From: Pusillimonas sp044464525
Lineage (GTDB): Bacteria; Pseudomonadota; Gammaproteobacteria; Burkholderiales; Burkholderiaceae_B
Direction of reading: 5' to 3'
Length of the DNA stretch: 64,000 nt
Assembly (NCBI RefSeq): GCF_044464525.1
Contig: NZ_JBIQLE010000006.1
Location: forward strand, 62,001 to 126,000
The translations under genes were made by a program, and so were the position numbers. Positions 33,258-41,862 of this stretch are shown in pieces (the stretch's first letter is position 1; each line of letters opens with the position of its first letter). Under the pieces are notes generated by a model. It saw only the letters and a program-made list of their open reading frames with translations, searched no databases and was not told the DNA's origin.

Positions 33258-33299
33258 TGCATTATAGTGCTTGACAATGCAGAAGAAAAGGCATAATTT
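33258..33299 (+). promoter_or_regulatory. Overlapping divergent promoters with a BoxR-like site (boxR / DUF4863-boxD-bcl arm)
   Basis: For the plus strand, -35 TTGACA at 33271-33276, a 17-base spacer and -10 TAATTT at 33294-33299 form a promoter for the ligase arm. On the minus strand a perfect -10 TATAAT lies at 33266-33261, suitable for boxR, with a weak -35. A degenerate TGCA-N6-TGCT site (33258-33271) covers the boxR -10 and the edge of the plus-strand -35. One repressor could thus control both directions. Confidence 0.65.
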
Positions 33300-33380
33300 T
33301 CAGCCTGACAAGCATATTGGTCACGCCCACGGTAATTTAGCCACGCCGTACGCCGCAGACCAACCCCAGAAGGATGCATC

Positions 33381-33851
33381 ATGAGCAACATTGAGACATT
33401 TCGAGGGCTTATCCGCCAAGTAACAGATTTTATCGGCGCCCAGGCCCTCGACAAAACCCTTCAAGAGAAACTGAATCAACAATTTCCCTACGACGGCGAA
33501 ATATGCCAACGTATTGTAGAGACCTGTAGAACCGCGGCACAGGAAGGCTGGATGTGCCAATATGAAGGCGGTGGCGTGCGCTATGGGCGCGTCATCAAGC
33601 CCGCAGCCGAGCTCAACGGCTATTCCGTTGACGTTGTCGACATGGAAAATCTTGCCGGCCCCCATCATAGCCACCCCAATGGTGAAATCGACCTCATCAT
33701 GCCGGTTTCGAACGACGCCCGTTTCGACGGACATTCGCAGGGTTGGCTGGTATATGGTCCAGATACCGCTCATAGCCCCACTGTTACACAGGGGCGCGCC
33801 ATGGTTCTCTATCTGTTGCCCGAAGGCAAGATCGAGTTCACGAAGAACTAA
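33381..33851 (+). CDS. DUF4863-family protein (cupin-like) in the benzoate cluster
   Basis: This 156-residue protein starts 2-3 helical turns downstream of the BoxR-controlled promoter region and leads the boxD-ligase arm. The segment ENLAGPHHSHPNGEID has a His-rich cupin-like metal site, and the C-terminus has LYLLPEGKIEF. I recognise it as resembling DUF4863, whose characterised relatives include hydroxylaminobenzoate lyases, but the match is from memory of motifs. Here it may act on a hydroxylated or CoA-linked intermediate, or be a small accessory protein of the box route. The function is not established by the sequence. Confidence 0.75.
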   Translation: MSNIETFRGLIRQVTDFIGAQALDKTLQEKLNQQFPYDGEICQRIVETCRTAAQEGWMCQYEGGGVRYGRVIKPAAELNGYSVDVVDMENLAGPHHSHPNGEIDLIMPVSNDARFDGHSQGWLVYGPDTAHSPTVTQGRAMVLYLLPEGKIEFTKN

Positions 33852-33931
33852 GCCGGCTGCGCCGGGTTGCCTGAGTTCAGCCGCCTTTTCGGCGGGTATC
33901 GCTCACCCGCCCACCACCGCAATGGATACTT

Positions 33932-35473
33932 ATGAAAAAACTACCTAATTACGTTCAAGGCCGCTGGCAGGAAGGCTCCGGCGAGGGCACGGCGCTGCAC
34001 GACCCCGTACTTGGCACAGCACTGGCTGTAGTCTGCGCCAAAGGCGTGGACATGGCCGCAACCTACGATTTTGCCCGCCGCCAAGGCGGAGCCGGCTTGC
34101 GCAAACATACATATGCCGAACGCGCCGCCCTGCTGGCCCAAATCGCCCAGGTGCTTCAAGCCAATCGCGACAAGTACTACGACATATCGCTGCAAAACTC
34201 CGGCACAGTCAAGAACGACACAGCCGTTGACGTGGATGGCAGCATCTATACGCTGGGCTACTACGCCAAGCTCGGTTCCAAGCTTACCGACGGCCAGGTA
34301 CACCTTGACGGCGACAGCAGCTCGCTGGCTAAAGACAATGCCTTCGCCAGCCAGCATATCGAAGTGCCCGTGCGCGGCGTGGCCCTGCTAATCAATGCAT
34401 TCAACTTCCCGGCCTGGGGCCTGTGGGAAAAAGCCGCGCCGGCCCTGCTGTCAGGCGTGCCCATCGTCGTCAAGCCGGCCACCGCCACGGCATGGCTCAC
34501 GCACGAAATGATCAAAGACGTCATCGAAGCAGACATATTGCCCGAAGGCAGCCTGAACATCGTGTGCGGGCGACCGGAAGGAATGATTGACGCCTTGAAC
34601 GGGCTCGATCTGGTGTCTTTCACCGGCTCGGCCGACACCGCCGCCTTGTTGCGCCAGCATCCCCGCATCCAGCACGACGGAGTGCGCTTCAATGCCGAAA
34701 CCGACAGCGTGAACTGCGCCGTCCTTGACCCCGCAGCCGCCGGCGCCGACCTGCTGGTGCGAGAAGTGGTCCGCGAGCTCACCATCAAATCAGGTCAGAA
34801 GTGCACGGCCATCCGGCGCATTTTCGTACCCGAAGCCAGTTACGATGCCGTCGCCAAGGCCATTGCAGACAAACTGCAAACCATTACCGTGGGCGATCCG
34901 CGCAACGAGTCGGTGCGCATGGGCAGCCTGGTCAGCGCCACACAAAAGAAAGCCGTAATCGACGGAATCGAATTGCTTGCCGAGCACTGCGATGTTCTCT
35001 TCGATGGCCGCAGCCAAAGCACCGTGCTGGCCGATGCGCCGGACCACGCTTGCGTGCCGCCAATGCTTTTCGGCACTCGCGACCCCGATGGCCAGGCCTT
35101 GGTCCACGAAACCGAAGTGTTCGGGCCTGTAGCCACTCTCATGCCTTACCGCGATGTCGAGCATGCCTACGAATTGGCGCGCCGCGGCATGGGTTCCTTG
35201 GTAGCGTCCGTCTATGGCGAGGATGCTGATTTTCTCGCCCAGGCCGCATTGAGGCTGGCCGAAAGCCACGGCCGGGTGCACGTCATAAACAGCGAGGTTG
35301 CCAAGGTACAAACGGGTCACGGCAACGCCATGCCCCAATCCAACCACGGCGGTCCGGGCCGGGCCGGCGGCGGCCAAGAGCTTGGCGGTTTGCGAGCCTT
35401 GGCGTTTTATCACCGCCTGGCAGCCGTTCAAGCTGCGCCCGATGTACTGGCCCGCCTGACTGCCAAGCACTGA
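33932..35473 (+). CDS. boxD: 3,4-dehydroadipyl-CoA semialdehyde dehydrogenase BoxD
   Basis: BoxD oxidises the semialdehyde made by BoxC to 3,4-dehydroadipyl-CoA with NADP. The 513-residue protein belongs to the aldehyde dehydrogenase superfamily, PaaZ-like branch. The catalytic cysteine is in IKSGQKCTAIRRIFVP near residue 295, and the general-base glutamate lies in RFNAETDSVNCAVL near 257. The cofactor segment is PIVVKPATATAWLTHEMIKD. It follows the DUF4863 gene by 80 bases and precedes the benzoate-CoA ligase, consistent with its place in the pathway. Confidence 0.95.
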   Translation: MKKLPNYVQGRWQEGSGEGTALHDPVLGTALAVVCAKGVDMAATYDFARRQGGAGLRKHTYAERAALLAQIAQVLQANRDKYYDISLQNSGTVKNDTAVDVDGSIYTLGYYAKLGSKLTDGQVHLDGDSSSLAKDNAFASQHIEVPVRGVALLINAFNFPAWGLWEKAAPALLSGVPIVVKPATATAWLTHEMIKDVIEADILPEGSLNIVCGRPEGMIDALNGLDLVSFTGSADTAALLRQHPRIQHDGVRFNAETDSVNCAVLDPAAAGADLLVREVVRELTIKSGQKCTAIRRIFVPEASYDAVAKAIADKLQTITVGDPRNESVRMGSLVSATQKKAVIDGIELLAEHCDVLFDGRSQSTVLADAPDHACVPPMLFGTRDPDGQALVHETEVFGPVATLMPYRDVEHAYELARRGMGSLVASVYGEDADFLAQAALRLAESHGRVHVINSEVAKVQTGHGNAMPQSNHGGPGRAGGGQELGGLRALAFYHRLAAVQAAPDVLARLTAKH

Positions 35474-35559
35474 TTTCTTCCTGAAAAACCGCCACAGCAC
35501 TTGAACACATAACACCCCGGGACCGCAGTACGGTCCGTCCGCAAGATCTGGAGACACTG

Positions 35560-37113
35560 ATGCACGCCTGCCCCGCAGAACTCAACTTCGCTCAATATAT
35601 CGCCGAGCTCAACGCGGGCCGTGCCGGCAAGACGGCCTATATCGACAGCCAGGGCGAGCTGTCATATGGCGAATTGGCCAGGCGCGTGGCCAAGTTTGCC
35701 GGCCTGCTCCAGCAACTGGACATTCGGCGTGAAGAGCGCATCTTGCTTTCCATGAACGACATCAACGATTGGCCGGTGGTGTTCCTGGGCGCCCTGCACG
35801 CGGGCGTCGTGCCCGTGGCGGTCAATACCTTGCTGACCCCGGCCGACTATGCCTACATGATGGAGCACAGTCGCTGCCAGGCGGTGTTCGTCTCGCCGCA
35901 ATTGGTTCCCACCATTCAAGAGGCCATGTCCAGCGCGAACCACGATGTGAAGCACATAGTTGTGGCCCGCCCCGAGGGAGAACTGGCGGAAGGCCTCATC
36001 GAACTTGAAAGCCGCTTGCAAGCCGCGCCCGAAGTGCCTGCCGTGCAGACCAAAGCTGACGAAATCGCTTTCTGGCTCTACTCGTCGGGCTCTACCGGCC
36101 AGCCCAAGGGCGTGGTCCACAGCCACTGTAACCTCTGGTATACGGCCGAACTTTATGGCAAGCCGGTGCTTGGTGTGCGCGAGGACGACATCGTGTTCTC
36201 GGCGGCAAAGCTGTTCTTTGCCTATGGGCTGGGCAACGGCCTGACATTCCCGCTGTCGGTCGGCGCCACGGTGGTATTGATGGACGAGCGCCCCACTCCT
36301 GCCGCCGTTTACAAACGCCTGGTCGAGAACAAACCCACAGTGTTCTGTGGCGTACCCACCCTTTACGCCAGCATGCTGGCCTACGAGGGCATGCCTTCGA
36401 AAGAAGAGGTGGCGATCCGCGTCTGCGCCTCGGCAGGCGAGGCCTTGCCCAGCGACCTGGGCCAGCGCTTCACCCAACAATTCGGCTGCCAGATCCTTGA
36501 CGGTATCGGCTCCACCGAAATGCTGCACATCTTTTTGTCGAACAGCCAGAACGATCTGCGTTACGGCACAACCGGCAAGCCCGTTCCGGGCTACGAGGTA
36601 GAGCTGCGCGACGACGAAGGCAATCTGGTGCCGCGCGGCACCATCGGCGACCTTTACATCAAGGGTCCAAGCTCCGCGCTCATGTACTGGAACAACCGCC
36701 AGAAAAGCTGTTCAACCTTCCTCGGAGAATGGACCAAGAGCGGAGACAAATACGTCTGCGACGAAGACGGCTACTACACTTACTCAGGCCGCAGTGACGA
36801 CATGATCAAGGTCAGCGGCCAGTATGTTTCCCCCATCGAGGTTGAAAACATCCTTATCCAGCACACCGCGGTGCTCGAAGCCGCGGTTATCGGCGCCACC
36901 GACGGGCAGGGGCTGGTCAAGACCACGGCCTTCGTCGTGCTGCGCTCCGGCAATGCGGCCGGCGACGGCATCCAGCAAGAGTTGCAAGCCTTCGTCAAAG
37001 GCCAACTTGCGCCGTTCAAGTATCCGCGCACCATCCATTTCGTAGACGAATTGCCCAAGACCGCCACAGGCAAGATCCAGCGTTTCCGCTTGCGTGAGCA
37101 GGAGAACCACTAA
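35560..37113 (+). CDS. bclA: Benzoate-CoA ligase
   Basis: This AMP-forming ligase activates benzoate to benzoyl-CoA, the first step of the route and the inducer of BoxR. The 517-residue protein has the AMP-binding signature LYSSGSTGQPKG near residue 180, then the GCVPTLYASML-type region. The A5 motif is DGIGSTEMLHIF, the A7/A8 motifs are YYTYSGRSDDMIKVSGQYV, and the catalytic C-terminal lysine lies in LPKTATGKIQRFRL. A TGGAG-type ribosome binding site precedes the start. The next gene begins 1 base beyond its stop, so the two are coupled. Confidence 0.95.
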   Translation: MHACPAELNFAQYIAELNAGRAGKTAYIDSQGELSYGELARRVAKFAGLLQQLDIRREERILLSMNDINDWPVVFLGALHAGVVPVAVNTLLTPADYAYMMEHSRCQAVFVSPQLVPTIQEAMSSANHDVKHIVVARPEGELAEGLIELESRLQAAPEVPAVQTKADEIAFWLYSSGSTGQPKGVVHSHCNLWYTAELYGKPVLGVREDDIVFSAAKLFFAYGLGNGLTFPLSVGATVVLMDERPTPAAVYKRLVENKPTVFCGVPTLYASMLAYEGMPSKEEVAIRVCASAGEALPSDLGQRFTQQFGCQILDGIGSTEMLHIFLSNSQNDLRYGTTGKPVPGYEVELRDDEGNLVPRGTIGDLYIKGPSSALMYWNNRQKSCSTFLGEWTKSGDKYVCDEDGYYTYSGRSDDMIKVSGQYVSPIEVENILIQHTAVLEAAVIGATDGQGLVKTTAFVVLRSGNAAGDGIQQELQAFVKGQLAPFKYPRTIHFVDELPKTATGKIQRFRLREQENH

Positions 37114-37114
37114 C

Positions 37115-37927
37115 ATGCGCGACGTCGCTTCCACTCAAGAGGCGGGCCTGGCAACGATACAGTCGCTGGGTCGCCAGATGCAGATCGAGTATTACCTGAT
37201 CTCACCCGAAAAAAAGGATGCCGATCTCATCGTCTTCCTGCACGAAGGTCTGGGCTCGGCATCTATGTGGAAAGATTGGCCGGCACAGCTTTGTGAGGCA
37301 ACCGGCTGCCGCGGCCTCGTTTTCTCGCGCTATGCTTACGGTTCCAGCACGCCTCGACCGCATGATGAAAAATGGCCGGTCGAATACATGCATGACCAGG
37401 CTCGCGAAGCCCTGCCCGCTTTGTTCAAAGCCTTGGGTTTGCAAAACGAAAAACCCATCTTGTTCGGTCATAGCGACGGCGGCTCGATTGCACTGCTTTA
37501 CGCAGCCATGTATCCCGATTCGGTCCGGGCCATCGCGGTGGCGGCGCCCCATATATTCGTTGAAGATATTTCCATCGAGAGCATCGAAAAGGCACGCGAC
37601 GCGTATCTGCACACCGATCTGCCGCAACGTCTTGCACGCTATCACGATGACCCGGACTCTACTTTCTGGGGCTGGAACGATATCTGGCTGAAACCCGAAT
37701 TCCGTCAATGGAATATCGAGTCTTACCTGGATAAGATTCGCTGCCCCATCCTGGCGATTCAGGGCGTCGACGATGAGTACGGAACACTAGAGCAAATACA
37801 AGGGATTAAACGGATTGCAACACATGCAAAGCTCTGTATCATTGAGCGCTGCCGCCATTCCCCCCACAAAGACCAGCCAGAAACAGTCATTAACGAGGTC
37901 GCGAACTTCATTCGCGATCTTGTCTGA
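37115..37927 (+). CDS. Alpha/beta hydrolase in the benzoate cluster
   Basis: This 270-residue hydrolase starts at the ATG immediately after the ligase stop, with a GGAG ribosome binding site inside the ligase end. The oxyanion-side motif is FLHEGLGSASMWKDWP and the nucleophile elbow is FGHSDGGS with Ser120. The acid is in QGVDDEYGTLEQ and the histidine in CRHSPHKDQP, giving a full triad. In this context it may hydrolyse an enol-lactone or a CoA thioester, possibly as a benzoyl-CoA or dead-end thioesterase. The substrate is not defined by the sequence. It is translationally coupled to the ligase. Confidence 0.85.
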   Translation: MRDVASTQEAGLATIQSLGRQMQIEYYLISPEKKDADLIVFLHEGLGSASMWKDWPAQLCEATGCRGLVFSRYAYGSSTPRPHDEKWPVEYMHDQAREALPALFKALGLQNEKPILFGHSDGGSIALLYAAMYPDSVRAIAVAAPHIFVEDISIESIEKARDAYLHTDLPQRLARYHDDPDSTFWGWNDIWLKPEFRQWNIESYLDKIRCPILAIQGVDDEYGTLEQIQGIKRIATHAKLCIIERCRHSPHKDQPETVINEVANFIRDLV

Positions 37928-37984
37928 AACGCGCTCGTTTGCGCATCCCCGAAGTTATTTTTTTCATAAAAACAGGAGTAGGCA

Positions 37985-39142
37985 ATGAAAAAAACCCTCA
38001 CCCGCACTGCCTTGGCAACATTGCTCGCATTCAGCGCAGGCAGCGCCTTCGCCGCCGTCAAGGTCGGCTTCATGCTTCCCTATAGCGGCACGTACGCCAA
38101 ACTGGGCGAAGCCATCGAAAACGGCTTCAAGATGTACGTGGACGAACAAGGCGGCAAGCTGGCCGGCCAAGAAGTCCAGTACTTCAAGGTCGACGACGAG
38201 TCCAACCCTTCGAAGGGCCCCGAAAACGCCAACCGCCTGATCAAGCGCGACCAAGTCGACGTCCTGATTGGCACGGTCCACTCGGGCGTCGCCATGGCTC
38301 TGGCCAAGGCTGCGAACGACTCCGACACGACGCTCATCATTCCTAACGCCGGCGCCGACGCCATTACGGGCCCGCTGTGCAGCAAGAATGTGTTCCGTTC
38401 TTCGTTCTCGAACTGGCAACCCGGCTTCGCCATGGGTTCGGTCGCCGCCGAAGAAGGCCATAAAACAGCCGTCACCATTTCCTGGAACTACGCGGCAGGC
38501 AAAGAGTCCACCGATGGCTTCAAAGAGTCGTTTGAAAAAGCCGGCGGCAAGGTCGTACGCCACTTGACGCTACCCTTCCCCAACGTCGAGTTTCAGCCTC
38601 TGCTGACCGAAATCGCTTCCATCAAGCCTGACGCGGTCTATACCTTCTTCGCAGGTGGCGGCGCTGTCAAGTTCACGCAAGATTACGCCGCGGCTGGACT
38701 GAAAAACTCCATCCCGCTGCTGGGCGCCGGCTTCCTCACCGACGGCACGCTCGATGCCCAAGGCGATTCGGCCCAAGGCCTGCTGACCACGCTGCACTAC
38801 GCGGATGGTCTTGATACCCCGCGCGACAATGCGTTCCGCGAGAACTACATCAAGAGCTTCCCGCAGCTTCCGCCCGATGTCTACGCTGTGCAGGGCTATG
38901 ACGCTGCTCAGATGCTCGACGCCGGCCTGAAGGCGGTCGATGGCGATGTCAGCAAGAAGGACGCCATGCGCGATGCGATCCGCACAGCCAAGATCGACAG
39001 CCCACGCGGCGAGTTCACCTTGTCGGCGGCGGGCAACCCCGTGCAGGACATGTACCTGCGTAAAGTCGAAGGCGACGAAAACAAAGTCGTGAAGGTCGCC
39101 GTCGAAAATCTGGCCGACCCAGCTCGCGGCTGCAAGCTGTAA
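37985..39142 (+). CDS. Liv-type ABC transporter substrate-binding protein (probable benzoate)
   Basis: This 385-residue periplasmic binding protein has a Sec signal peptide ending near SAFAA (about residue 22). The type I fold typical of branched-chain amino acid and aromatic-acid binding proteins follows (KVGFMLPYSGTYAKLGEAIE, then VDVLIGTVHSGVAMALAK). The C-terminus EFTLSAAGNPVQDMYLRKV is also typical. The start follows an AGGAG ribosome binding site. Its place between the benzoate ligase/hydrolase genes and the transporter permeases suggests benzoate or another aromatic acid as ligand. This is inferred from context. Confidence 0.88.
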   Translation: MKKTLTRTALATLLAFSAGSAFAAVKVGFMLPYSGTYAKLGEAIENGFKMYVDEQGGKLAGQEVQYFKVDDESNPSKGPENANRLIKRDQVDVLIGTVHSGVAMALAKAANDSDTTLIIPNAGADAITGPLCSKNVFRSSFSNWQPGFAMGSVAAEEGHKTAVTISWNYAAGKESTDGFKESFEKAGGKVVRHLTLPFPNVEFQPLLTEIASIKPDAVYTFFAGGGAVKFTQDYAAAGLKNSIPLLGAGFLTDGTLDAQGDSAQGLLTTLHYADGLDTPRDNAFRENYIKSFPQLPPDVYAVQGYDAAQMLDAGLKAVDGDVSKKDAMRDAIRTAKIDSPRGEFTLSAAGNPVQDMYLRKVEGDENKVVKVAVENLADPARGCKL

Positions 39143-39151
39143 ATCCGTATC

Positions 39152-39186
39152 CATCCGGTACGCGCGCCCGTCACGCGTACCGGATG
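39152..39186 (+). other. 13-base-pair hairpin between the binding-protein and permease genes
   Basis: A perfect inverted repeat with 13-base arms (CATCCGGTACGCG / CGCGTACCGGATG) and a nine-base loop lies 9 bases after the substrate-binding-protein stop. It has no T-run. Such hairpins often protect or partly terminate the upstream message, giving more binding protein than membrane subunits. Confidence 0.8.
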
Positions 39187-39210
39187 TTCCGTTGAATCAA
39201 AGGAATCCTC

Positions 39211-40089
39211 GTGGACCCGGCCATCTTCCTGATCCAGTGCCTTAACGCCGTGCAATACGGCTTGCTGCTTTTCCTGGTCGCCAGCGGCCTGACCCTTATT
39301 TTCGGCATCATGGGCATCATCAACCTTGCCCATGGCGCCTTCTACATGATCGGGGCCTATATGGCCTTTGCCATGCAGCCCCTGGTGGCGCAGTACCTGG
39401 GCGGCGGCTTCGTCGTGACCGTGCTGGTGTGCGTGCTGCTGGCCACCTTGCTGGGCTATTTTCTCGAATGGGCCTTTTATAGCTATCTGTACTCGCGCGA
39501 TCACTTGCAGCAAGTGCTCATGACCTACGGGCTCATCCTGGTCTTTGAAGAGCTTCGCAGCATGATCGTGGGCAACGACGTGCACGGCGTGCCGGTGCCG
39601 TCCTGGCTGGCCGGGTCCGTCCAATTGGGCAACGTCATGACCTACCCGGTCTACCGGCTGTTCATCTCGGCGATGTGTATTGTGGTCGGGCTGCTGATGT
39701 TCTGGGTGCTTACCCGAACTCGCCTGGGCATGATGATCCGCGCCGGCGCCAGCAACCGCGAAATGATCAATTCGCTGGGCATCGACATCAACCGGCTGTT
39801 CCGCATCGTGTTCGCCATCGGCGTTGCACTGGCCGCTTTTGCCGGGGCCATCGCCGCACCCGTCTCCTCGGTGTATCCGGGCATGGGCAATGCGGTCATT
39901 ATCATCTGCTTCGTGGTGGTGGTCATTGGCGGCATCGGCTCCATCAAGGGCGCCTTTCTGGCCGCCATGCTGGTGGGCTTCGTCGATACGTTCGGGCAGG
40001 TGTTCTTCCCGGCCGCCGCCGGCGTCATGGTGTACCTGTTGATGGCCGCCATTCTCCTGTTCAAGCCCGAAGGGCTCTTCAAACATTAA
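39211..40089 (+). CDS. Liv-type ABC transporter permease (LivH-like)
   Basis: This 292-residue inner-membrane permease of the LivH branch has eight or so hydrophobic segments, opening with IQCLNAVQYGLLLFLVASGL and containing TLIFGIMGIINLAHGAFYMI. The cytoplasmic EAA-type loop is GMMIRAGASNREMINSLGID, and NRLFRIVFAIGVALAAFAG follows. The start is a GTG after an AAAGGAATCCTC ribosome binding site. It pairs with the LivM-like permease 17 bases downstream. Confidence 0.95.
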   Translation: MDPAIFLIQCLNAVQYGLLLFLVASGLTLIFGIMGIINLAHGAFYMIGAYMAFAMQPLVAQYLGGGFVVTVLVCVLLATLLGYFLEWAFYSYLYSRDHLQQVLMTYGLILVFEELRSMIVGNDVHGVPVPSWLAGSVQLGNVMTYPVYRLFISAMCIVVGLLMFWVLTRTRLGMMIRAGASNREMINSLGIDINRLFRIVFAIGVALAAFAGAIAAPVSSVYPGMGNAVIIICFVVVVIGGIGSIKGAFLAAMLVGFVDTFGQVFFPAAAGVMVYLLMAAILLFKPEGLFKH

Positions 40090-40106
40090 TCAAGGCAGAC
40101 CCACGC

Positions 40107-41105
40107 ATGCGTTTCGTTCTTCGTGCCATTTTGTTGCTGGTGCTGGTGGCGGTGGTGCTGTCCTTGCCCTCGTTCGCCTCCACCTACTATCTGAGCCTGA
40201 TCATCAAGATCATGATCTACGCCCTGTTCGCGCTAAGCCTTCAGTTGCTGGTCGGCGGCACGGGCCTGGTCAGCCTGGGCCATTCAGCCTTCTTCGGCAT
40301 TGCCGCCTACTTCGTCACCCTGCTGTCGCCCGAGTCGGGCGCGGGCAATATGCTGTGGCTGCTGCCCGGCGCCGTGCTGGCCGCCATGGTCTATGCGGCC
40401 GCCACCGGCGCGCTGGCGCTGCGCACCAAGGGCGTTTATTTCATCATGGTCACCCTGGCGTTCGCGCAGATGGCCTATTACGTGTTCCACGATACCGCGC
40501 TAGGCGGCGGCACCGACGGTATTTATCTGTATTTCCGTCCTGAAATCCGTTTGGGCGACTGGGTCGTGCTGAATATCGACAATCAGTTCGTGTTCTATGT
40601 GTTCACGCTGGCCTGCCTGCTGCTGACCTGGCTGTTCCTGTCGCTGCTGATGCGCTCGCGCTTTGGCGCCGCGCTCACCGGCATCCGCGTGAACGAACAG
40701 CGCATGCGCGCGGCCGGGTTTTCCACCTTCAAGTACAAGCTTACGGCCTACATCATCGGCTGCGGCCTGGCCGGGGTGGCGGGGTTCTTGTACGCGGCCA
40801 AAGACGGCTACGTCAACCCCGAACTATTGGCCTGGGAGCAATCGGGCCTGGTGCTGCTGATGGTCATCCTGGGCGGCATGGGCCGCCTGTGGGGAGCCAT
40901 CCTGGGCGCCATCGCGCTTACGCTGTTGCAAGAGGTGTTCCAATCGCACGCACTGTTTGGCGATTTTGCCAGCCGCTGGCACCTGACCTTCGGCCTGGCC
41001 ATCATCGCCCTGGTCGCCGTCCTGCCCCAAGGCCTGGCAGGGCTTCCCGAACAACTGCGCAACCGCCGTCGCGCCAAGTCCATCTTGCCGGCTTCGGCCC
41101 AGTAA
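40107..41105 (+). CDS. Liv-type ABC transporter permease (LivM-like)
   Basis: This 332-residue inner-membrane permease of the LivM branch starts at the ATG at 40107 (MRFVLRAILLLVLVAVV). A longer open frame from 39675 overlaps the preceding gene out of frame with it and is not real. Motifs are LFALSLQLLVGGTGLVSLGH near 45, ALRTKGVYFIMVTLAFAQM near 115, and TGIRVNEQRMRAAGFSTFKY for the EAA loop. The gene continues into the ATPase genes after 10 bases. Confidence 0.95.
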   Translation: MRFVLRAILLLVLVAVVLSLPSFASTYYLSLIIKIMIYALFALSLQLLVGGTGLVSLGHSAFFGIAAYFVTLLSPESGAGNMLWLLPGAVLAAMVYAAATGALALRTKGVYFIMVTLAFAQMAYYVFHDTALGGGTDGIYLYFRPEIRLGDWVVLNIDNQFVFYVFTLACLLLTWLFLSLLMRSRFGAALTGIRVNEQRMRAAGFSTFKYKLTAYIIGCGLAGVAGFLYAAKDGYVNPELLAWEQSGLVLLMVILGGMGRLWGAILGAIALTLLQEVFQSHALFGDFASRWHLTFGLAIIALVAVLPQGLAGLPEQLRNRRRAKSILPASAQ

Positions 41106-41115
41106 AGGCAGCACC

Positions 41116-41862
41116 ATGACGCAAACTTTATTATCGGCCAAGAACATCACACGCCGCTTCGGCGGCCTGACGGCCATCGACAACGTCTCGCTCGAGCTCA
41201 AGCGCGGCGCCGTGCACGCGGTAATCGGCACCAACGGCGCCGGCAAATCCACCCTCGTCAGCGTGCTGTCGGGCGAATTGGCGCCCAACGAAGGCGCCAT
41301 CTTCATGAACCAGGAAAACATCACCGCCTGGCCGCAGCCCAAGCGTGCCCGCGCCGGCATGGGGCGCAGCTATCAGCGCACCACGATTTTCCCGTCCCTG
41401 ACCGTGCACGAAAACTGCCGCCTGACAGCCCAGGCCAATCACCAGCACTTCTGGAGCTGGCTGCCTTCCAGCCGCTGCAAGCAAAGCAACGAGGCCGCCG
41501 ACCGCGCGCTCGAACTGGCGGGCCTGTCACAGTTCAGCGGCCAGGTGGCCGGGCTGCTCTCGCATGGGGGCAAGCGCCAACTGGAAATCGCCATGAGCCT
41601 GTCTACGCACCCTGCGGTGCTGTTGCTGGACGAGCCGTTGGCCGGCATGGGCTCCGAAGAAACCGACCGCATGCTCAATTTGCTGGATTCACTCAAGGCC
41701 CAGCACGCCATCCTTCTGGTGGAGCACGACATGGATGCCGTGTTCCGCATCTCCGACGAGATTACGGTAATGGTCAACGGCGCAGTGATCGCGCATGGCG
41801 ACCCGGTCAGCATCAAGGCCGACCCACTAGTGCAAACCGCCTACCTCGGAGACGACGAATGA
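41116..41862 (+). CDS. Liv-type ABC transporter ATP-binding protein (LivG-like)
   Basis: This 248-residue ATPase has Walker A GTNGAGKSTLV near residues 38-46, a Q-loop in MGRSYQRTTIFPSLTV, a signature-position segment LSHGGKRQLEIAM, Walker B VLLLDEPLAGMG and a switch histidine in LLVEHDMDAVFRISD. The signature LSHGGKR in place of LSGGxQ is the usual LivG-type variant. Its stop overlaps the LivF-like start by ATGA. Confidence 0.95.
   Translation: MTQTLLSAKNITRRFGGLTAIDNVSLELKRGAVHAVIGTNGAGKSTLVSVLSGELAPNEGAIFMNQENITAWPQPKRARAGMGRSYQRTTIFPSLTVHENCRLTAQANHQHFWSWLPSSRCKQSNEAADRALELAGLSQFSGQVAGLLSHGGKRQLEIAMSLSTHPAVLLLDEPLAGMGSEETDRMLNLLDSLKAQHAILLVEHDMDAVFRISDEITVMVNGAVIAHGDPVSIKADPLVQTAYLGDDE

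Noticed and set aside
39675..40106. N-terminal extension of the LivM-like permease
   Set aside because: The extension runs inside the LivH-like gene in another frame. The ATG at 40107 gives the correct membrane-protein start.
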